Assembly: GCA_964036155.1 (NCBI GenBank)
Contig: OZ038422.1
Location: forward strand, 29,783,201 to 29,847,200
Direction: 5' to 3'
Length of the DNA stretch: 64,000 nucleotides
Source of the DNA: Diploscapter coronatus
Taxonomy: Eukaryota > Nematoda > Chromadorea > Rhabditida > Rhabditidae
The notes under the pieces were generated by a model. It did no database searches and was not told the origin of the DNA. It saw only the letters and a program-made list of their open reading frames with translations. Below, piece by piece: positions 23,432 to 34,365 of the stretch; positions within the stretch are counted from its first letter, which is position 1; every line of letters starts with the position of its first letter. The position numbers were made by a program, and so were the translations under genes.

Positions 23432-25376
23432 ATCGTGTCCATCTACTGAAGCGTAGGGGTAAATTTCATTTTTCTTTCGAAAATGAAAACTGATGAAATA
23501 TTCTCTGAAAAATCGACTTTGAAACGGGTTTTTGAAAAATTCTGATTCAGCGAATTTTCTAAAGAAAAGATAATCTATTTGAAATTAAATTTTTTTAAGA
23601 AAATGATTTTCAGGTTCAGTCCTTCAGTGCTCGTCATTGGTCTCGAGTTCTCACTACCACCTCAACATTTTCTGTGAAATCACCATATTTCCTCAAAACC
23701 CCCAACTACCGTAATCATGCCAACACCCCCTAATCAATTCTAGTCGGTAATTATTACCATGCACAAGTCCCCCTTTCCCAATAATTAATCAAAACTTGAC
23801 CCTTTGATGGAGGTTTGGAAAGTACAAGGCATTTTCCGAATTTTATCTTGCAATTTCTAAATTTCCTTAGACCCTTCTTGTCGTATTATCATTATCCCCT
23901 ACCTCAAGGCCCAATTCATGTTAGAATTTGAAGTTTTCTGATTCCCATTCTTTATAAATATGGCAAGATTAATAGAAAATTGAGTTTTTTGAGGATATTT
24001 TCATGAATTTTGCTATTCATTTTCTGTACCTTGACTTTGATAATGAAATTTCTAGTAACTTTTAGTAATTATTGTAATGATTCATTCCTCATTTGCTGGT
24101 TTTCTTTCGAGGGCGTGTCATAATATTATCATTTTGTCTTACCTCGTATTTATCAACTCTTTTTCTTAATTTTTTTAAACTTAGTTGACCATTTTTTTCT
24201 TTCATATGTAATCTCATAGTATTGATCTTACTTTGTCGTACTTGGGTTACAGCAATTTTGCAACGTTCCTTCGATACTCTCCTTTCCAACTTTTCTGTAT
24301 ATTCTCGTACTTATTGGCTGTAGTTCAATAAATATAATGGTCAATTAAAATGTGTTTTGTTTTTAAAATTAAATTAAGACGTTCATTACTTTTGAATATC
24401 TTCAAGTTTTTTGAAATGTTTACCTATCTCTAAAGAGATTTTGAGATAGTGATAAAGTAGTGCTAATTTAATTTCAGTATTAAGTATGGATCTCGTTTTA
24501 GCCCTCGGAATTTAATAGCTAAGAAAGATTGATATTAACTGATTTCTTTAAAGTTATTTTTGTTTTAAAGCTAGAATTTTAGCCCAGGAATAACTGATTA
24601 GCATCAATATTAAAAACGATCGAAATTTCATAAAATGCACCCAATTCGTGAAATAAACATGATGGAACATTAATTTTAATCGGCCAATTAAAGTACGAGA
24701 TTTCAACGGCCAATATTTTCAGCATTTGTGTAAACATGACGATTAACATATCTCTTACATTTGGGTTAACAAAGTGATAAGTTATCGGATAATGGCAAAA
24801 ATGCTATTACTTACATCTCCATGAGGTAATTCTATTTTATTGTCAAATCAAAGAGGTAAAAACTCCAAGATTCCATCTACAAATGACCAATTATGGTGTC
24901 ATTTGCGGGCTCTAGATAAGCATAGTATCGTTTAGTTTTTATCACGCTTCTTTTACGACTCAACACTTTATTTACATCGTGATGTCGTTTACAAATTGTA
25001 GGAAGCATTTCCAAAATTGCTTTATTAAGTCAGACGAGTTGTATCCATCTTGTAGTAGGAATAGGGAGGGTTGGATGAGTCAGTTGCTTCAGTATACACA
25101 GCACTTGGAGCGCGCGTCCTACTGAAAATACGAATTCTTTCACCGAAAAAGCTCAGAGTATTTTTGAAAATTTCATCAAGCTTGAAACCAAAATGTTATC
25201 AACGAAGATGAGAAATTAGGTGAACTTTCCCAAAAGTTTCTTCGAATGAGACTTTACATTATGGCCAGTGATCATAAGATTAGTCTACATTTCTCGCTTA
25301 TTGGGCTATTTTTCAGGGTTACTTTCGCAATGTGCTTTTTGTCGTTTTTTTTTTTTTTTTCCTAACTACCTGGTGT
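23432..25376. other. 3' region of the PUF gene and intergenic spacer
   Basis: No exon found. The first 900 bases up to the AATAAA at 24327 are probably PUF 3' UTR. The remaining kilobase is AT-rich, and I see nothing in it beyond a T-run near 25346. Confidence 0.5.
24296..24332 (+). promoter_or_regulatory. Candidate PUF-binding site and polyadenylation signal in the PUF 3' UTR
   Basis: TGTATATT lies at 24296-24303 and AATAAA at 24327-24332, about 0.9 kb after the PUF stop codon. The site matches the predicted recognition sequence at seven of eight positions. Whether the 3' UTR reaches this far is inferred. Confidence 0.4.
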
Positions 25377-26268
25377 TTAGTGGGTGTTGAAGCGAGCGAC
25401 AATCAGAGTGAGTGCGCACGAGATGAGGACGGACGAGGGCGAGGCCGCACCGGGATCGATCGTGGTGCCATCGTCGATTGGAGGCGGAGACTGGGTGGGT
25501 TCAGATGCATTCGTGGATGGTTGTTCCTAAATTTTCGCATTACTTCGTTCGTCAGGCATATTGAGACCATTGAATGAGTTCTTGGAATTTTCCGAATTAG
25601 TTTTACCTCGACTTCATGCCATTCAACTATGATATTTTTAATTCCAAAGACTTCTGGGTCAGGCATGTTTATGAAGAGGAATTTTATAAAATTGTACTGA
25701 CACGGGGCGGCGTGAAGTGTTTTAAAAAAAATGCTGGAAGGAAACGGGTAAATTTGTGGCAATACTGTTCTGGATAGACCGTTAGTAATTACCGAGCCAA
25801 TTCGCTGAACGTCGGATCCTCCGCCGGTGGTAGAGTTGTTGGGTCCTAATGTTGGATTGGGGTTGTTCGCAGTAGCATTGCCCTTGTCGTCCTCAGACGG
25901 TGTCGACGGGTTTTTGGGAACATCTCCTTTACTACCTGCAAATTTTGCATGACTCAAGATATTGTTATATCTTAATGAAATGAGAACAGTATAATCGATC
26001 TGGGCAAGATTTCACCCAAGATGAGAAAAAGTTCTCTCTTTGAAGTTTCAGGGGGAAGTCTTCCGGAAGTTTCGTTAATTTGGATTCTGAGATGTCTTGT
26101 ACCTGATTCGTTTCCAGCAGGACCTTCTTCGGCAGCCGTCGAATTGTTGACGTCATCCGCGTCAGACGGAGCCAATATAGCAGGTCCGAAGGAAGAAGGG
26201 TTCTTGTTGACTGCTTGAATCGAGGCCGCCAACAGCAGGAGAATGAATCCGATCACGTAGCTGCGCAT
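25377..26268 (-). CDS. Small secreted N-glycosylated Pro/Ser/Thr-rich protein, possibly GPI-anchored
   Basis: Three exons (26268-26103, 25935-25793, 25526-25377) give 152 aa. Residues 1 to about 22 are a clear signal peptide (MRSYVIGFILLLLAASIQA). The rest is low-complexity and rich in Asn, Pro, Ser, Thr and Gly, with several N-x-S/T sequons (NNST, NES, NAT, NNST, NAS). The C-terminus has a short hydrophobic run (SSVLISCALTLIVA) after small residues, followed by a short basic end. This could be a GPI-attachment signal or a single membrane anchor. I recognise no named family. A TTGCAG acceptor lies 9 bases before the ATG, compatible with spliced-leader addition or a leader exon. The next gene upstream on this strand ends about 840 bases away. 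Confidence 0.7.
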
Positions 26269-27105
26269 GCTTGTCACCTGCAATTTGTGCGGATCAATTT
26301 TTGCTCGATGTCTCTGAAGTCGATAAAATTTTGAGCAACATGAGGTTCTGCATATCCAACTTTTTGTTCGGCTTTTTCCCAGATCTATGTCGAGAAGATG
26401 ACGTTGTTCACTTTTAGTTTATCCTTTCGCTTCAAGGATAGTTGAGGTTGGTAATGATGCTTGATTCTTGTGGAAAATGATCTTTATTGTCTTTTCAAAT
26501 GTATGCAAATTTTGTATCTAATCTAGACAAATGGGATTTGCGCTTTGAAGTATAGCTTGTTGTTGGATTGAAGACCGAACGAAATGAAGTTAAAATTTGG
26601 AAGGTAGGTGTTGACTTAAAAGAAACTAGAAGTAGGAATTAGTTCAAGATATCCGAAATCGGAGCTTTCCGGAGTTGAAGTTAGGATTCTGTGTCATCCT
26701 TGGTAAAGATGACATCGATCTTTGAAACAACATAGAATCAATGTCACCTTCTAGCTTGTTATTCTTCTCTATACTCGAAGATTCCAAAGCTAGAAGAAAG
26801 ACGACTACGTCCATTAGGTTCTGCGACATTGCAGACCTCTTTTCTTCGAATTTTCAATAATGTATTAAAAATTGCTAGTCAATCACCGTTTATTGTTTGA
26901 CTCGATGAGAATTTCTCTAACGGAAATGAGATGAGCGGTGAGGTGAAAGGTATTGAGAGTTGATATATGAAGATCTTGCAATTCAAACAGATTGGAGATG
27001 AGAACGAATTTAATGCGCTGCATTGGATGAGAATTTCCATGAGACGCAGCTCATTTCGGTTCATCTAAACATGGGAATATTTTTATTATTATTATTATTT
27101 TATTT
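26269..27105. other. Intergenic region
   Basis: A minus-strand open frame at 26644-26829 (61 codons) starts with ATG but has no signal peptide, splice partner or recognisable motif, so I do not call it. An ATT microsatellite occurs near 27080-27100. Confidence 0.45.
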
Positions 27106-30100
27106 TTAAAAATTATTATAACTTTCTGATCGTTTAGATGAGATAAAACAAAAAAATCCAAAGTCAACTTGATATCGATTCAGGTTAGAATGATCATTTT
27201 TGAATCGTCTGACTAACGATTGTATAAAATCTTTCCTAAACTTTCTCGACATAGCCTTTCCTTTTATAGGTGGCGAATCTTCATCGTCGTCCTCATCAGT
27301 AGGTCTGAGCTCGCTGATTTCTTTCTGGAAATTAAATTCTTAGGGTTTTTTTTTTAAAATATTTATGGAAGATGGAAAAGTTATCCAGATATAAAGAAAT
27401 TTTCTGTTTCATTCCAATGAAGCCTATTTTTAAAAATCTACATCCTCACCTGCACGATAGTCTTATCGCTGTGCTTCTTGAGCAGGTAGTGCGAGTGGTA
27501 GCGACGTACCTCTTCCGGATACTCGATTATCGCACCGCCTAAAAATTCCCTAGACTTTGATTTTTTGTTTGATAAATTTTACCGGTCTTCTTGATGTGCT
27601 TGATGCGCTCGCGAGTCGGGAGCAGCGCTTCGCAGACATCTGGAAAAATCAGTCACTTGATGCATAACTGAAGAGAACAGTTAAAAATTGCTCAATTGAT
27701 GACGCTTTCAAATTTTTTAATTTATAAATTCCTCACCATCGTCCTCTCTCCTACCGTCTTTGTCGACTATCAACTTCTGCCCACCCTCGTTGGCATTCGA
27801 TCTGACGACGATCGCGTTCGGAGCGGCGATGCCTAGAAAGTTTAGTCGAATAATTTGATATATATTTTAAAAACCTTTCTAGATGAATAATATGCAGTTC
27901 AGTCTAATTTTACCCTACGAAAAATGACGCAGAAAGCATGCATAGGAAGCGAAATTTCGTGTCAAATTAGATACTTCTGGTAGTGTGAAGTTACCAAAAA
28001 TGGAGTATTTGGATAAGATTTTCTACCTTTGCACGGCGCAGTGCTGAGCCTCGAATCGGATGGCTTTGCACCTTCCGTATAGGGGTCGCGGTTCTTCGAG
28101 AAAGTCTCTTTCTTCACGGACACGACCTGCTGCGATTGCTGCTGAGGCTGATTCTGCAGTTGCACCGGGAACGAGGAAGGAAGGGTCGGCTCTGGAAATG
28201 AGAAGTAAATAACTTTTTGAATTAAAAAAATGATTAAAATGACATTTTTTGAAAGAAAGAATGAGAGTTTTAACGTTTTATGCAAAGGCTTGATTTGATT
28301 TATAAAAATAGTCAGTAAAAAATGTCCATACCATATTTGACTTTGACCTCCTGCACTGGAACCTGCGTCTGTGGCTGCATGACGAGTCCTTTCGGCCACT
28401 CGATTGCTTCCTGAAATTAGATGAGAATGAACGAAAATTCAAAGGCCGACGACTTTATACTTGAATCGAATAAGGATAGGACGATCTTCATCCTTTTCTA
28501 CCATTAGTTTCTTAATTCAAAATACCAGTCCAGGGATCAGACAATTCCGACTTCGACTTTCAAAATTTCAATTCCATTTCACCCCTGTTTCTGTCATCAT
28601 TTATAGATTGAAGTCCAACCTGACAAAGCCTAATGTGCTGTACGCATTCGGGATCGCGCTCCTCGACAGTCGCCAGCCGGATCGGATTCGCCTTGAAACT
28701 CTCCAGCAGAATGATTGGCTGAACAATAATCAATTCAAGGTCAAGGAAAAAGATGATCTTCATCACTTAGTTAGATAGTTAATTGTAGCTGAAACTGCTT
28801 TTATTGCAGATTATAATGACATTCTTTCAGAAAAAATTCAACATCGTTTTGAAAAGAATGTTGTGCTCTACCCTCAGATCTAGTCCAGATATCAGCTCTC
28901 TTTGGATGTTAGCAATATGCTATTCTATCAGAAGTTTTACATCAATTTGAAGTTCTATCTTACATTACAAAACAATGGTTTTCAATCAAAATCCTAACCT
29001 CCATCTTAGCTTCTCTGTAGAGAATCTTGGCGTTGACGAGTTGCGTTTTGCCGATTTCGGCTTTGATTTTTCTCGCGCGATGCAGCGGCACGTGGGGGAT
29101 GCGGTACGGCACAGCGATATGCTTCCCGTGGGCCAGCAGGTAGTTTATTGAGTACCTGAAAATTAGCATATTTGTTGAGTTCATCGATTATCACAAGGGG
29201 AAATTGCAGTAATCGGATTTTTTCGTACCAAGTAGGATCCAATTTAAGTGCAACGAGCGGTCCCTCGGGTGGCATTAGCAAGTCGACTTTGTGGATTTTG
29301 CGGTCAACCATTTTCGACTGAAAATTAATATATTATAAAAAATAAAATTCAGTAAAAGTTTTAGTTGATGAATTTAATTAGACAGGTAAGTGCTTGACTA
29401 GAGGTTTATTATCACAGAATAATACAATAAATAGGGGATAATGACTTGAATCAACTGAATAATTTGTCTAGCCCCATTTCATGCAACTCTATATCAGTCG
29501 GATGATAAGACTTATTAGTTTCTCCTGTGCTTTATCACCAAAAATTAACAGATTTTATCGTTCGACTTAATATTCGATTTTTCTAAATAATAAAAGCTAA
29601 CATCAACATGTTGCAGCGACGGCCTTGGCAGGACGACAACCTGTTCAACGGACGCGTTGTAGAGCAGCAGGAGGTCTGTCCAATGGACGCGTGACGAGCA
29701 TAGAGAGATCGTGCAGTATTTCGGGGCTGCTAGCGAAGACGTCAACTGGTAAAGTGCTGATGCACCCTCAAATGCCGAATTTTTATAAACTTGTTATTTT
29801 TTTACCATTTATCTCAAAATCTCTATCTTTGAAAAAATCCTTGATCTTTAAACTGAAATTTTTACAATATTTTGATGTTTTCATGAAAAAGTAAAATATT
29901 ATGATTTTGAAGATCATCCTACCTGTTCACTCTCCAAACTGACGACCTGATATGTTGGTTGCCTGTTGTGACCGACTTGGTGCGTCCTGGCCGTCTGAAT
30001 CGGATTGCCGTTCAGGAAGAGGGGCGTCAGAATCGAGGCGTGTAGTTTCGGCGTGGGCTTCAGCAGAGGAGCAATGTGGCGAAGAGCCGGTGTGGTTGTA

Positions 30101-31581
30101 CATGTTTCAGAGGCAGTGGGCGCCTCAAAAGTCATTGTTTAACGTATGAAGTATCAGCTATTGTGCAACCGCCATATTGAAAATTGTGTGGAAAGTAATT
30201 CTTATCATAAGTCCTCTTTTCACAATCACTTCTTGTTATTACAAGCTTTCTTATTTGTCATTTTTCTTTGGCAAACCTTGGATTCTGTGGCGCTGTTGGT
30301 GGACGCGGCGTCATCGCTCTGTATGACCCTGTCCTTGCATTTGAGATGGTAGACGGTCGTTCTACGATTGATCTCTTGCCCTTTCCAGGGATGTGCCATC
30401 TGCTCGTCGCAAAAGTGGTCGTTTTCTGTGTCCTGCAAACTCTATAAAGCTGGAAAGGCCAGTTTGCATACACAAGAAACCCAATAATTCCCCACCCTTC
30501 CCCTACAGCGGATAATTCGTGACACCAAATTCGCATACTATCAATTATTCCGTCTGGTTTTTCATCTCTATGTTTCATTGCATGATCAAAAAGTCTATCT
30601 TCAAAAATGCTATGACCTATTTTAGTCATCTTTTCTTGTCTATCCTTTATCATTACTTGATGCTCGATCAACTCGACGTCGAATTTGGTCAGACGACGTA
30701 CCATCGTCGCCTTCATAAATGGGGGTGGGCTGAAGACTGCCATAATTCAAATTCATAAAATTAAGCTTTGTCGAAAGACTTTCGCTTCGAAGTTGAAATA
30801 ACGAATTTTATGAAACGTAAAAAAGATATCAAACTGCTAGATTTAATAGGGAAAATGAACTTCAGGTAAAACTTTGTCTTTTAATAAAATGAATTTTTCG
30901 AGTGAAAAAACTAACAGTTCGGATATCTCCTTGCAAGTGTCATCGGTGACGCTCTTCACGTCCGACACGACGGTGATCTTGTTCTTGCCTCCGCCCGACC
31001 CCTCAGACGTCGTCTCCACCGTACTCTCGTATTCTGACGTTGCTGCAAATTCGAAGATTTTCATTGCTCAAGCTTGATTTTTCGTCCTTCATAATAAACC
31101 TCGAGGGCATATGATAAAGTGAAGGTTTCGAAAACAGGAACCGGAGTTCGATTCCATTTTTACCCTCGTTGCTTCATTTCAAACATAATTTCTACAATTC
31201 GAATAGTTTTTCTCAAGAATAGTTATTATTCGTTCTATACTAGATTTGATTTTTCGAATTTCCAGCCTCACACGAAATGGATACGGTCGACTTGTTGCCG
31301 TCCTCGTCTGTCCACTGACTGCAACTGCCCGACTTGGTTGCGATCGTCCTGCACTGGAAGAGTCGTTTCTCGTTGTCCTCCTCGGTCGTAATCTCGGGTG
31401 GCGGTGTCTTCGAACGCGACGACTCGAAGCCGGAAAGGTCCTAAAACTAATTTTATCATTTTAGACTTGTGCAAAGTATCTGAAAATATGTAACTTCATG
31501 AACATTAAAATCCTCGAAGATTCATTTTCAAGACTTCATCTTTTTTCAGCAACTGACCGGCTTCCTATTCGGCTCTGGCAT
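27106..31581 (-). CDS. Unidentified 647-aa protein, 16 exons, acidic C-terminus
   Basis: Exons: 31581-31558, 31440-31272, 31042-30916, 30729-30657, 30432-30277, 30123-29923, 29745-29602, 29317-29229, 29155-28999, 28718-28620, 28410-28332, 28191-28027, 27832-27737, 27639-27583, 27538-27450, 27324-27106. All join in phase with GC-biased third positions. There is no signal peptide or membrane segment, so it is probably intracellular. In order: a Ser/Thr/Glu-rich N-terminus, a segment with three or four Cys/Trp positions (DHFCDEQMAHPWKG, VYHLKCKD), a Pro-rich linker, a probably globular middle (VHWTDLLLLYNA, DLLMPPEGPLVALKLDPTW, HIAVPYRIPHVPLHRARKIK), a Gln-rich stretch, then a charged C-terminus with DEDDDED. 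I do not recognise the family. Less certain points: exon 7 may end at 29632, the exon 4 acceptor was chosen by phase, and the last 40 residues may be an artefact of a missed intron. Confidence 0.65.
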
Positions 31582-32361
31582 GGCGCGTCTGTCTGACTGT
31601 GTCGAATGTGCAGAGAGATGTTACCGCGGTGCTTCGATGAAGCAATTGTGAAAATGGGAGAAATGCAACGTGTAACGCTCTTCGAATTCCTTCTGATTTC
31701 TTCGGACGGGATCGGTAAATGAGTGGAAAGGAAATGAATTCACTTTTCTCTATAAGAGTAAAGTGATTTTGACTATTCATATGTAAGCTAATTTTCATTA
31801 AAATGTATGCTAATTTATCGAACTTTTCTTTGAAATTCGATTATATCCAACTCTTTCCTTAGAGATTTTGTTTATTCATATGCATGTTAATTTTGATCGA
31901 TTCTTCCATTGAAATGCATTCTTGTCAAATAAAATATTTTAATATGTGAAGATGATTGAATTAAGTCCTGAGTAGTTCCGAGCATGCCAATATAGAGAGC
32001 GCAAGTCTCGTCCATTCTGCGAGGACAAGTCAAGGAAAGCAATTTAGATTCAATTTTTTTTTTTAATTTCTACAATTTTTTCTCCTCAAGGCTTGAGAGT
32101 TAGGAGTGATTGCTCATTTTATTCGACATTTATTACTTTAATTACCTCACTAATCAATTCCGGCTTATCTTATCAGTAGTTAAACACATGTTTCAGCTTA
32201 AATTTTGAAGTGAATTTTAGTTCTTATTCATTAAACGGCATGCAATAATTCTATAAAATATAGTCGATATTTGATAAAACTACAACATTTTAAATAGATT
32301 TATTTATTTTCAATAGTATTTATTTACAAGATTAATAGTACGATAACTTCAATAGGATAGA
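31582..32361. other. Intergenic region with a relic copy of the lectin promoter
   Basis: No coding exon. Positions 32085-32185 closely resemble 34055-34160, the upstream region of the adjacent lectin gene, including the tandem TTATC elements. No lectin exons lie downstream of it on the minus strand before the next gene. Confidence 0.55.
32164..32177 (-). promoter_or_regulatory. Tandem GATA-factor sites in an orphan lectin-type promoter
   Basis: On the minus strand this reads ACTGATAAGATAAG, two overlapping WGATAR sites. ACTGATAAG is the consensus described for the nematode intestinal factor ELT-2. It sits in the promoter-like duplicate that has no gene. Confidence 0.4.
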
Positions 32362-34040
32362 CTATGATTTATACTCGCATATTTTATCAATTACCCATGA
32401 AACAGCATCATTACAATTAACTGTTGAATTATAGTGCCAATCATATAGAAAAACATCATCGACACTGACGCAGTTCGAAAGTAAATTTAGTCCGCCAATC
32501 CCAAATGGAACACCCAGAACGATAAAACCCTAAAATCGATATTAGGAAAAAAGTGAGTTTAAACAAATTTAGAATCATAGTAACCTGATCCTTCAATTGT
32601 TTCACTGCATTTCGGCATCCATCGGATCCATCTGTCACACTAAATTTATCTTCGAATTGCAATTTTGATTTCTAGACTGAATTACTCTCAAATAAATGAC
32701 ATAATTACGATTCCAGGGTTTTCTTCATTTGTAAATTTGTTTATTGAATCGTCGTGATCCAGGAAATAGGGTATCGCGCTAAAGGATATCAATTATGGTA
32801 AATATTAAAGAAAAATCTATTAAGCGATTGATTAGGAAACGCTCTTACCTTTCAAGAAAAGCAGGCATAAGAGAGGAATGCGTGCCAATATACTTAATGG
32901 CTGAACCAATTTCAACCGAATTAGTTATGTTACTATCATATGGTACAGATGAATAATTGGTCAAACCTTTAAATTAATTCAAGCATGAAAATATATTTTG
33001 ACAATTAATACCAGCAAATACAAATCGTTGTTTAGTAGGGTTTGTTAAAATTTCGAAACCCAAACTATTTACAAATGGCGAAAACTTAAATTTGAATATG
33101 TCATGAAGATACGATTCAAATAATAGGCATACTTCATCATTTAAAAAATTCCGATTCTGACCACTCGAATCCATAAGATGGGCCACATACAGCGTCAAAT
33201 TTGATGTATCACATGGCTTTTCTGAATATCAAATATCGTCAGACTTCACATTAAATTTTCACTTACTTGCTGTAGAATAATGTGGTGCAATGGGTGTAGT
33301 TCTATTTAATTTGAATATTAAGAATTATTTTCGTTTATTTGGTAATAATATCTGTGATATCTATTCTCACCTAACATCATCAGTGCCACCAGAACACACG
33401 TAATTTTCTGCTGCATAGCAGGGATATGCTGTCCTTAAAAGTACATTTTTAATCATTTCTTTTCTAAGTTTCGCCTTACCATTTTCCATCAGCAATTATC
33501 ATCGATGCGCATTGCGCTCCAATAGGTTGACCTATATCGATAAAACAATTTCCTAATTATTCAAAATTGTATAACCTGGACCAAAATTCCAGTAATTATA
33601 TATGCTATGATCTGTCCAATTCCAGTAAATCATGTCAGACGTGTTTAATCCTAGACGAAAAGAAGCGTCAGTTAGTTCGAAGACCTTTTCAGCAGTGTCT
33701 AATTTATCAATATTAGAATTTTAGTGAATTAATGAAAAATCTTACCCCGTAAGAATTGATTTTCAAAGGCACTGCAAATTATTCGTTTAGTTTTAATTTG
33801 TAAATTTTGACTAACCTATGGACTGAAACAAGATGATACCCCACTGATCTACAATAATTTTCCGCTCCATCAAATGTGTCCGGAATAGTTATAAATCGAT
33901 AACATCTTTAAATTAATTAAAAATAAATTGTAGAAAGATACTTCTCACGTTGAGTTGAAGGTGTATTCTCCAGGCCTACAGTCAGAGTTTACATTATGAA
34001 AATAAGCAAATAAAAATATAAATCGATGAAATAGTTTCAT
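32362..34040 (-). CDS. Secreted C-type lectin with C-terminal VWA-like domain, copy A
   Basis: Twelve exons (34040-33949, 33905-33816, 33771-33746, 33698-33576, 33531-33480, 33433-33371, 33301-33267, 33221-33012, 32966-32849, 32778-32709, 32671-32585, 32529-32362) give 377 aa. A signal peptide precedes CRPGEY. The C-type lectin domain shows CYRFITI, a YCRSVGYHLVSVH helix, LGLN...YWNWTD, YNYWNFG, QC, and PCYAAENYVC. Neither the EPN/QPD nor the WND calcium-site motif is present, so calcium-dependent sugar binding is doubtful. From about residue 180 a second domain resembles a von Willebrand A fold by position and strand pattern, but has no intact DxSxS metal site. CTLD plus VWA is a known nematode CLEC arrangement. 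The protein probably acts outside the cell in recognition or immunity. Gene B is a paralog. Confidence 0.85.
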
Positions 34041-34096
34041 TGGGCAAATTTTGCTCAAGACTTGAAAGTTAGAGTGATTACTTATTTTATTCGACA

Positions 34097-34147
34097 TTTA
34101 TCACTTTAATCACTTATTAATTACTTAATTTTGGCTTATCTTATCAA
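34097..34147 (-). promoter_or_regulatory. GATA-type sites upstream of lectin gene A
   Basis: On the minus strand the region reads TTGATAAGATAAG (34134-34147) and, closer to the gene, GTGATAAATG (about 34098-34104). They lie roughly 60-105 bases before the ATG at 34040. TGATAA sites at this distance are typical of intestine-expressed nematode genes. Tissue assignment is inference. Confidence 0.45.
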
Positions 34148-34365
34148 TAAGTTTGGCATGTTTGAAGACGTAATTCGAGGTTTAAATTCTTTATTCGTTA
34201 GTGGTCATGTAATTTAATCATAATTTTATATATAATTTGAAATATTTATTCTATCAAATATTATAAGAATCATTTAACACCTTTAAAATTAGATGCTTCG
34301 AAATGACATTCCTTGGGTTAATGTGGCTTTCTGAAGATCTTTTTTAATTTAAAAGATATTTAAAT

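Noticed and set aside
23432..24340. Minus-strand 66-codon frame at 24089-24289 in the PUF 3' region
   Set aside because: It is Lys/Arg-rich because of A-rich antisense sequence and has no splice or start support.
26644..26829. 61-codon minus-strand frame ending NSGKLRFRIS
   Set aside because: The RF-like end suggested a neuropeptide, but there is no signal peptide, no amidation Gly and no dibasic site.
27077..27100. ATT microsatellite
   Set aside because: A short simple repeat in AT-rich DNA; nothing to interpret.
29625..29894. Plus-strand frame opposite exon 7 of the unidentified gene
   Set aside because: The opposite strand joins in phase with exons on both sides; this frame does not.
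30258..30743. 161-codon frame on the minus strand, apparently a long single exon
   Set aside because: Splice sites at 30657 and 30432 cut it, and the downstream half is read in a different, GC3-rich frame. The two-exon model keeps phase with its neighbours.
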